The notes beneath the pieces are model-generated. The model was not told the DNA's origin, ran no database searches, and saw only the letters and a program-made list of their open reading frames with translations. A stretch of 14,163 nt of DNA from an uncultured Peptostreptococcaceae bacterium (GTDB taxonomy: Bacteria; Bacillota; Clostridia; Tissierellales; Peptoniphilaceae), in NCBI GenBank assembly GCA_945910665.1, contig CAMDZK010000007.1, forward strand, positions 1 through 14,163, written 5' to 3'. Shown here in pieces: positions 7,659 to 13,020 of this stretch. Both the position numbers and the translations under genes were made by a program. Within the stretch, counting starts at the first letter, position 1, and each line of letters starts with the position of its first letter.

Positions 7659-8404
7659 TATTCGTCATCCTTTCCGTCTCTGAACACGCCAAGTGGATAG
7701 TAAGGCATCATATTTTCTTGTAACCATTTAATTGCATCATTTGGATGGAGTCCCCAGTTTGTTGGGCATGTGGAAAGAACCTCGACGATACCAAAGCCTT
7801 TGCCTTCCATCTGGACTTTAAAGCAGTTGATGATCGCTTTTTTCGCTTTTCGAATGTTTGCAGGAGTATCAACAGATACACGTTCTACGTATTTTGCACC
7901 ATCGATGGTTGCAAGCATTTCACTCATGCGAATGGGGCGTCCACTGTGTTCTACAGAACGTCCACCAGGGGATGTCGTTGTCTTTTGTCCTATCAGAGTG
8001 GTCGGTGCCATTTGTCCACCGGTCATTCCGTAAATTGCGTTGTTGACGAAGATTGTAGAAATATGTTCTCCTCGGTGTGCTGCTTGGACAATTTCTGCAG
8101 TACCGATAGATGCTAAGTCACCATCGCCTTGGTATGTGAATACGAAATTATCTGGAAGCACACGCTTTATTCCCGTAGCAACCGCTGGTGCACGTCCATG
8201 TGCAGCTTCGTGCATGTCACAATTATAGTAGAGATATGCAAGTACGGAACAACCGACGGGAGCTACCCCAATGGCTTTATCCACTAAATCTAATTCTACG
8301 AGTGCTTCTGCAACTAATTTATGAATAATACCATGTGTACAACCGGGACAATAGTGCGTTTTTGCATCGGTTAACCCATGGGAACGTTCATATACTACTG
8401 TCAT
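7658..8404 (-). CDS. vorA: 2-oxoacid:ferredoxin oxidoreductase, beta (thiamine pyrophosphate) subunit
   Basis: This subunit holds thiamine pyrophosphate, the cofactor that attacks the 2-oxoacid carbonyl. The 248-residue product contains the thiamine-binding motif GDGDLASIG (93-101) followed by NNAIYGMTGGQ (121-131). Cysteines 19 and 22 (CPGC), 52 and 213 match the spacing of the four ligands of the single [4Fe-4S] cluster in this family. The start at 8404 is preferred over an upstream in-frame ATG at 8455 because GGAGGG at 8413-8418 is well placed and MTVVYERSHG begins the conserved region. The longer form would also overlap vorB by 50 bases. Only one base separates it from the vorB stop, and its own stop overlaps the gamma gene by one base. 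The vorA label is by analogy and context; substrate specificity is inferred. Confidence 0.92.
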   Translation of the reverse strand: MTVVYERSHGLTDAKTHYCPGCTHGIIHKLVAEALVELDLVDKAIGVAPVGCSVLAYLYYNCDMHEAAHGRAPAVATGIKRVLPDNFVFTYQGDGDLASIGTAEIVQAAHRGEHISTIFVNNAIYGMTGGQMAPTTLIGQKTTTSPGGRSVEHSGRPIRMSEMLATIDGAKYVERVSVDTPANIRKAKKAIINCFKVQMEGKGFGIVEVLSTCPTNWGLHPNDAIKWLQENMMPYYPLGVFRDGKDDE

Positions 8405-8405
8405 T

Positions 8406-9464
8406 TTATTGTCCCTCCATGATTCGTTTGGTTTCTGCGACAATATCTTCAACAAGTGGAATCATACCGCCGTAGCGACCGTAGTGGTAAACAGGAATTT
8501 TGCCTGCAACTGCAATGCGTACGTCATCGATCATTTGACCGTGATTCATTTCCACAGTGAGAATTCCTTTGACTGTATCTGGAAGTTCTTGATACGCAAT
8601 GTGTGGGAATGGCCAAATGGCTTGTGGACGAACAATACCTACTTTGTATCCTTCTTCACGTAATTGAGCCACTGCAGAGCGAACGATACGAGAGGTTGTA
8701 CCAAAGGCTGTGAGCACAAAATCAGCATCTTCTACTTGGTCCACGTCGTAACGAATTTCATTTTCTTCGATTTTCTTATATTTTTCAATTAAATTTAAGT
8801 TATGTTGTTCTAATTTTTCAGATTGTAAGTACAAGGAGTTAATGATATTTGGAGGTCTTTTTCCACCAGTACCAGTTGTTGCCCATGGTTTTTCTGGTAA
8901 ATCATCATGGTCAACTTTTTTAAACTCAACAGGCTCCATCATTTGACCAAGCATACCGTCTGCACAAATGACAACAGGGTTTCTATATTTATCAGCTAAA
9001 TCAAAGCCGTCAATAATCATATCGACAAGTTCTTGTACCGATGCTGGTGCTAAGGCGATTGTACGATAGTCGCCATTTCCGCCACCGCGTGTCACCATAT
9101 AGTAGTCAGTTTGGGAAGGTTGAATGGAACCAAGTCCTGGACCCCCACGCATGACGTTACAAATAAGTGCTGGAAGTTCAGCCCCTGCGATATAAGACAT
9201 TCCTTCTTGTTTTAACGCAAATCCTGGAGAGGATGAAGATGTCATCACACGTGCGCCAGTTCCTGCAGCTCCGTACACCATGTTGATTGCAGCAATTTCA
9301 GATTCAGCTTGTAAGAAAACGCCCCCTACTTTTGGAAGTTCTCTTGACATATATTCAGGTAACTCACTTTGTGGAGTGATTGGGTAACCAAAGAAGTATC
9401 TGCATCCTGCAGCGATCGCCGCAGCACCGATAGCTTCATTCCCTTTCATAAGAATCTTCGTCAT
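8406..9464 (-). CDS. vorB: 3-methyl-2-oxobutanoate:ferredoxin oxidoreductase, alpha subunit VorB
   Basis: The alpha subunit forms the catalytic heterodimer with the thiamine-carrying beta subunit and contributes substrate-binding residues. The 352-residue length and motifs fit VorB: YPITPQSE (27-34), an ESEIAAINMVYGAAGTGAR block beginning near residue 54, TSSSSPGFALKQEG (75-88) and RGGPGLGSIQPSQTD (106-120). The C-terminal half is the transketolase-like domain II (for example FGTTSRIV followed by VRPQAIWPFP). The ATG at 9464 shares a base with the ferredoxin TAA (TAATG), and the ribosome binding site GGAGG lies inside the last codons of the ferredoxin gene. KorA of 2-oxoglutarate oxidoreductase is a close relative; the single-operon link to ptb and buk is the main reason for preferring the branched-chain enzyme. 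Confidence 0.92.
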   Translation of the reverse strand: MTKILMKGNEAIGAAAIAAGCRYFFGYPITPQSELPEYMSRELPKVGGVFLQAESEIAAINMVYGAAGTGARVMTSSSSPGFALKQEGMSYIAGAELPALICNVMRGGPGLGSIQPSQTDYYMVTRGGGNGDYRTIALAPASVQELVDMIIDGFDLADKYRNPVVICADGMLGQMMEPVEFKKVDHDDLPEKPWATTGTGGKRPPNIINSLYLQSEKLEQHNLNLIEKYKKIEENEIRYDVDQVEDADFVLTAFGTTSRIVRSAVAQLREEGYKVGIVRPQAIWPFPHIAYQELPDTVKGILTVEMNHGQMIDDVRIAVAGKIPVYHYGRYGGMIPLVEDIVAETKRIMEGQ

Positions 9465-9691
9465 TACTTAGCCTCCAATCTTTCTACCTTGATCGCGGAA
9501 TCTGGGCAAGTGATTGCGCAGTTTCCACAAGCAATGCATTTTTCTGGTTCGACAGCACCCGCTGGGTGATAGCCGTTTTCGTTTAAACGAGATGTGTCAA
9601 GTGCAAGAATATGTACCGGGCAAACTGCTACACACAGTTCGCATCCCTTGCAGTAATTCTCATTAAATGAGACTTTTCCTTTTGCAGCCAT
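9464..9691 (-). CDS. 2x[4Fe-4S] ferredoxin-type delta subunit of the 2-oxoacid oxidoreductase
   Basis: This small subunit passes electrons from the catalytic core to soluble ferredoxin. The 75-residue product has two complete cluster motifs: Cys14, 17, 20 and 24 (CKGCELCVAVCP) and Cys52, 55, 58 and 62 (CIACGNCAITCP). Each set would be completed as in the bacterial dicluster ferredoxin fold. About 25 residues separate the two motifs, as in the VOR/KOR delta subunits. The ATG at 9691 has AGGAGG at 9697-9702, overlapping the TAG stop of the upstream ATPase gene. It directly precedes vorB with a one-base overlap. The name varies between species (vorC, vorD or korD), so no symbol is given. Confidence 0.95.
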   Translation of the reverse strand: MAAKGKVSFNENYCKGCELCVAVCPVHILALDTSRLNENGYHPAGAVEPEKCIACGNCAITCPDSAIKVERLEAK

Positions 9692-9700
9692 TTTTTCCTC

Positions 9701-10384
9701 CTAAGTCATCCATACTTGGCGCATGGTAAGTTCAATCGGTAAAGTGATTTTTTGTAACTCTTCAGGGAGTTCGTGGACAATCTCTTTCCGACATGATATA
9801 TAAGAAACTGGTAAACCAAGCTTATCAGAAAGCTCGTCGACCAACTCCTGACCGTATAAAACATCAGATACTTGCGTATCTTTGAGCATATGCGTTGAAT
9901 TTACCAGTTTTGTCACTGGAATTCCAACAATTGCTTCGGTTTGACGTAAAAACGCGAGGACATCCTCAAATTTTTCCGTCTCTGGACGATTTCGGTTCAC
10001 GACAAAGAAATGATCTGGATTTTCAGGAATCAACGACTTTCGAAAGCGTCCAATGGCTCTTGCTCCTGCAGGGTTTCCCCCAACGTCCATGACATATTGC
10101 ACTTCTTTATCGATAATGGGACGCACTACTTCTGCAGAAATTGCAGGGATATCGACGGCCGAGGCATCAACAGAAGCTCCGATTAAATCAATTCCTAATT
10201 CTTCAAATTCTTTTTTTAGCTCTCTGGAACGAAAGTACGTGTTTATGACATCTAAGTCTGCAATCGCCACTTTTGAATTGAGAAGAGCCAAATGTTTTGC
10301 ATAATTGATAGCAAATTCCGTTTTACCAGAACCATAATGCCCTGTCACAATGCGAATACGACGATCTTCTAAGACTTTACGCAT
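9701..10384 (-). CDS. P-loop ATP-binding protein of unknown role, embedded in the vor operon
   Basis: The biochemical role is not known to me. The 227-residue product opens with a Walker A motif GHYGSGKT (15-22) and a following DLDVINTYFRSRE block (44-56) like that of MinD/CobQ/ParA-type P-loop proteins. A second conserved patch, MDVGGNPAGARAIG (99-112), could serve as the Walker B and switch region. No membrane segment, CxxC pair or DNA-binding motif is evident, so it is probably cytoplasmic. An upstream in-frame start at 10426 is rejected: the ATG at 10384 lies in an ATGCGTAA overlap with the buk stop, has GAGG nearby, and starts just before the Walker motif. Its position between buk and the oxidoreductase genes suggests a helper function, for example in assembly or regulation of the enzyme, but this is inference from context only. 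Confidence 0.85.
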   Translation of the reverse strand: MRKVLEDRRIRIVTGHYGSGKTEFAINYAKHLALLNSKVAIADLDVINTYFRSRELKKEFEELGIDLIGASVDASAVDIPAISAEVVRPIIDKEVQYVMDVGGNPAGARAIGRFRKSLIPENPDHFFVVNRNRPETEKFEDVLAFLRQTEAIVGIPVTKLVNSTHMLKDTQVSDVLYGQELVDELSDKLGLPVSYISCRKEIVHELPEELQKITLPIELTMRQVWMT

Positions 10385-11441
10385 AGGTTTTTGCCTCTTC
10401 TTCTCCGCGAAGGACGCGAAGCCCACCTTGCGCTAATGCTTCTAATTCATCTTCTCCTGGGTACGTGTGCACCGGTGCAATCCATTCGATGCGTTTGGTA
10501 ATCCAACCGACAAATTCTTTGTCGTGAGCAATTCCGCCAGTGAGAAGAATCGCATCGACTTTTCCTTCTAAGACGCTTGCACAAGCCCCAATTTCTTTGG
10601 CAATTTGGTAAGCCATTGCTTCATAGACGATCTGTGCTTTTTCATCGCCTTCATGGGCCATTTTTGATACTTCTCTCGCATCTTGCGTGCCAAAATAGGA
10701 CATGAGTCCGCCTTTTCCAACGAAATGTTTACGAAGCTGCGCCTCTGTAAACTCACCACTGTAGGCGATACGAATCACATCGCGAACGGGAATTCCGCCA
10801 GCACGCTCGGGAGAAAATGGTCCGTCCCCATCAAGAGCATTGTTCACATCGACGACCATGCCTTTTTTATGGGCGCCAATGGACACACCACCACCCATAT
10901 GCGCTACGATGAGGTTAAGTTCAGTATAACCTTTTCCCACTTCGCTTGCAAATCGCTTTGCGACAGCTTTTTGGTTCAGCGCGTGGAATATTGAGATTCT
11001 CTCTGTACCCTCTTGTCCTGAAACGCGGGCAATGGGCGCAAGTTCATCGACAACCACTGGGTCTACAATAAATGCTCGTGCTTTTTTTCCTTTGAGTTCA
11101 AGTGCTAGTTTTGCTCCTAAGTTGGAAGCGTGTTCCCCATATTTTGCCGAAGTAAAATCGTCGAGCATGGCCTCACTTACTTCATAGGTACCGCTGACAA
11201 TGGGTTTCATTAATCCACCGCGGCCAACCACTGCGTCAAAATCATCGATGTTTATATTGTTATCTTCTAAAAACTTTAATAAGATGTTTTTGCGAAAATC
11301 AATTTGTTCCCATACTGAACTGTATTTTGCTAATTCTTCTGGGTTATGGGCGAGGGATTGTTCAATCACTAATTTGTCATCTTCAAAAATCCCAATTTTG
11401 GTCGACGTAGACCCTGGATTAATCGTAAATATTTTAGCCAT
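10377..11441 (-). CDS. buk: Butyrate (branched-chain fatty acid) kinase
   Basis: Buk transfers phosphate from an acyl-phosphate to ADP, giving a free acid and ATP; family members accept butyryl- and branched-chain acyl-phosphates. The 354-residue product shows the ASKHA-fold acetokinase landmarks: INPGSTSTKIG (7-17), VGRGG (72-76), AHMGGGVSIGAH (180-191), DGDGPFSPERAG (204-215) and a late LTGGIAH that forms part of the nucleotide site. A start nine bases upstream (11450) is open, but the AAAGG ribosome binding site abuts it with no spacer. The ATG at 11441 is 9 bases from AAAGG and gives the usual N-terminus. The chosen start overlaps the ptb stop as ATGGCTAA. Being next to vor genes, its natural substrates are likely isobutyryl-, isovaleryl- and 2-methylbutyryl-phosphate. 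Confidence 0.95.
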   Translation of the reverse strand: MAKIFTINPGSTSTKIGIFEDDKLVIEQSLAHNPEELAKYSSVWEQIDFRKNILLKFLEDNNINIDDFDAVVGRGGLMKPIVSGTYEVSEAMLDDFTSAKYGEHASNLGAKLALELKGKKARAFIVDPVVVDELAPIARVSGQEGTERISIFHALNQKAVAKRFASEVGKGYTELNLIVAHMGGGVSIGAHKKGMVVDVNNALDGDGPFSPERAGGIPVRDVIRIAYSGEFTEAQLRKHFVGKGGLMSYFGTQDAREVSKMAHEGDEKAQIVYEAMAYQIAKEIGACASVLEGKVDAILLTGGIAHDKEFVGWITKRIEWIAPVHTYPGEDELEALAQGGLRVLRGEEEAKTYA

Positions 11442-12348
11442 TCGCTTCATCCTTTGTTGCTAATAATACTGCGAGGGCAATGGAGTAAAGTTTAGAATCC
11501 GCTGAATCTGCTCTTGACGTAAGAACGATTGGATGTGTTGCTCCTAAAATCATCCCTGCACTTTCCGCTCCTGCAAAATAGGTGAACGCTTTGTATAGAA
11601 CATTTCCTGCTTCAATCATCGGCATGAGTAAAACATCTGCATCACCTGCAACTTCACCAGAAATTCCTTTGATTTCTGCCGCTTCTTTACTAATCGCATT
11701 ATCGAAAGCCAGTGGACCTTGGACGACACAACCTGTAATTTTGCCTTCTTCATTTCGCTTTTGAATTTCTGCAGCGTCAATCGTCGCTTGCATTTTTTCA
11801 GACACATTTTCTTTTGCGCAAATCATAGCGACTTTTGGTTCTTTCAGACCCATGGAATGGCAAAGAGGAACGACGTTTTCAATCAATTTTTGCTTTTGAT
11901 CCACATCAGGTGCAATGTTCATACCAGCGTCGGTTAAAAACAAAATCTTGTGATACGCTGGAATACTGAACACAGCCACATGGCTTAATACATTTCCTGT
12001 TCGGAGTCCGTATTCTTTATTGAGCACTTGGGACATAATCACCGAAGTGTCAACAAGGCCTTTCATTAGAATGTCGGCTTTTCCAGAAGAAACCAATTGC
12101 GTTGCTACTTTTGCCGCTTCTTCTTTATCCTTTGCATCAATTAATTCATAGTCAAGGTCTGGCGCAATTTCATGCACAATGACTTTGACTTCGTCTTCGG
12201 GTCCTACGAGAATTGGCGTTGCTAAGTTTTTCTTTGCAGCGTCAGACACTGCTTCGATGACGTGTTCGTCATTAGCCATGGCGACAGCGATCTTTACCGA
12301 TTTGCGTGACGCAGCCATCTCTAGCAGTTCATTAAAGCTCTTTAACAC
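11434..12348 (-). CDS. ptb: Phosphate butyryltransferase
   Basis: Ptb exchanges CoA of an acyl-CoA for phosphate, producing the acyl-phosphate used by Buk. The 304-residue product belongs to the phosphate acetyl/butaryl transferase family and is the right length for Ptb. Visible motifs are ILMKGLVDT (93-101), the LFLTDAGMNIAPD stretch near residue 136, and the C-terminal GATHPIVLTSRADS (269-282) that contributes to the active site. It starts at a GTG at 12348, six bases after GGAGGG (12355-12360). An ATG three codons long (12353-12342, reading Met-Leu-Cys-stop) lies between that site and the GTG, out of frame. It is the first gene of the seven-gene operon. A phosphate acetyltransferase function is less likely because buk is immediately downstream. 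Confidence 0.94.
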   Translation of the reverse strand: MLKSFNELLEMAASRKSVKIAVAMANDEHVIEAVSDAAKKNLATPILVGPEDEVKVIVHEIAPDLDYELIDAKDKEEAAKVATQLVSSGKADILMKGLVDTSVIMSQVLNKEYGLRTGNVLSHVAVFSIPAYHKILFLTDAGMNIAPDVDQKQKLIENVVPLCHSMGLKEPKVAMICAKENVSEKMQATIDAAEIQKRNEEGKITGCVVQGPLAFDNAISKEAAEIKGISGEVAGDADVLLMPMIEAGNVLYKAFTYFAGAESAGMILGATHPIVLTSRADSADSKLYSIALAVLLATKDEANG

Positions 12349-12383
12349 AGCATACCCTCCTTCTTTCTATTCATCTATTAAAA

Positions 12384-12412
12384 ATTTTATCATTCTTACC
12401 ATAGAAACACAA
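12384..12412 (-). promoter_or_regulatory. Putative sigma-A promoter for the ptb-buk-vor operon
   Basis: On the minus strand TTGTGT (-35, 12407-12412) and TAAAAT (-10, 12384-12389) are 17 bases apart, and TGA just before the -10 makes an extended -10. The start would be near 12377, giving a short leader of about 30 bases before the GTG of ptb. No sigma-54 -24/-12 element, which controls some related Bacillus operons, is apparent. Confidence 0.5.
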
Positions 12413-12711
12413 GTATTTTATGAAATATTATCCACTTTCAAAGGTTTTCACCTCGTTTTTTATGCATACTTAAACTAGATTCATTCTATTTTTTATCAGA
12501 TCGTAAAGTTCTCACTATTTCTTTTTGGCCTACATTAATCGCCATTTTCCCGTTTTCACATTTGAATATACACATTTCTTATAATTCATAACTATGCCGT
12601 CGACGCGCAGTACAGCGCTGGGGTTTATAATTCCTTATTCCCTTATTAGGTTTATTTTTATACATTTTTACGTTACGATGGAAGAGTTTGATCTAAAAAA
12701 AGAAAGGTAAA
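12413..12711. other. Gene-free AT-rich interval upstream of ptb
   Basis: No convincing gene, RNA or known regulatory element is seen here. The interval is very AT-rich except for a GC-rich patch at about 12595-12632 that includes GTCGAC, GCGC repeats and CAGCGCTG. It sits between the truncated transposase and the ptb promoter and could contain unrecognisable remains of the mobile element. Confidence 0.6.
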
Positions 12712-12888
12712 TCAACGCAAGGTGGCTTTTCTCCCAAAGTCTATACAATCGTTCTCTTTGCGTTCTTCGTAGACGAGATTAAAGCCGACGAGTTCGTTCA
12801 TTTGTCGCAATCGATGGTCTTTAGGAATGAGTAAATCATATACCTGAGTATATTGGCTCAGAATCATTTGTTGTTGTCTCTCAAGCAT
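12712..12888 (-). pseudogene. Truncated IS1182-family transposase (N-terminal fragment)
   Basis: The 58-residue reading frame begins MLERQQQMILSQYTQVYDLL and continues with IPKDHRLRQMNELVGF and VYEERKENDCIDFGRKA. I recognise this as the N-terminal region of IS1182-type DDE transposases, where the same segment normally leads into a YDPIRMFKYLLLK-like stretch and about 400 more residues. Here similarity stops after GRKA and three unrelated residues precede a TGA. The catalytic domain is absent from the window, so the gene is dead. The ATG at 12888 has GGTGGAG six bases upstream; a GTG at 12900 is also in frame. A TATAAT at 12914-12919 could once have driven it. Identification is from memory of the family, not from a search. 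Confidence 0.75.
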
Positions 12889-12921
12889 TGAGATCTCCAC
12901 CTTTCATACTTCTATTATAAT

Positions 12922-12968
12922 AAAAAAAGCTTAAGATTTCAGCGATTTCTGCTATCTTAAGCTTTTTT
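12922..12968 (-). terminator. Terminator after cdaR, potentially bidirectional
   Basis: A perfect 15-bp stem has arms at 12923-12937 (AAAAAAGCTTAAGAT) and 12954-12968 (ATCTTAAGCTTTTTT) with a 16-base loop that contains a smaller CAG/CTG pairing. On the minus strand it ends in seven Ts, about 50 bases past the cdaR stop. Ts also end it on the plus strand, so it could work both ways. It separates cdaR from everything downstream in the window. Confidence 0.88.
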
Positions 12969-13020
12969 ATTAATTATAGTGTGACTTTTTCAGTGGTCTC
13001 ATCAACTCTACCTTTCTTCT

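Noticed and set aside
12546..12560. Catabolite-repression (cre)-like sequence, TGAAAACG followed by GGAAAA
   Set aside because: The left half fits, but the right half lacks the symmetry of a cre site, and it lies far upstream of the ptb promoter.
12569..12655. Short minus-strand frame upstream of ptb (about 28 codons, basic)
   Set aside because: No ribosome binding site, no family resemblance and unusual composition driven by the GC-rich patch; probably chance.
12349..12711. Sigma-54 promoter or CodY-type operator controlling the branched-chain operon
   Set aside because: Related Bacillus operons use such control, but no GG-N10-GC pair with proper flanks and no AATTTTCNGAAAATT-like palindrome was found in the interval.
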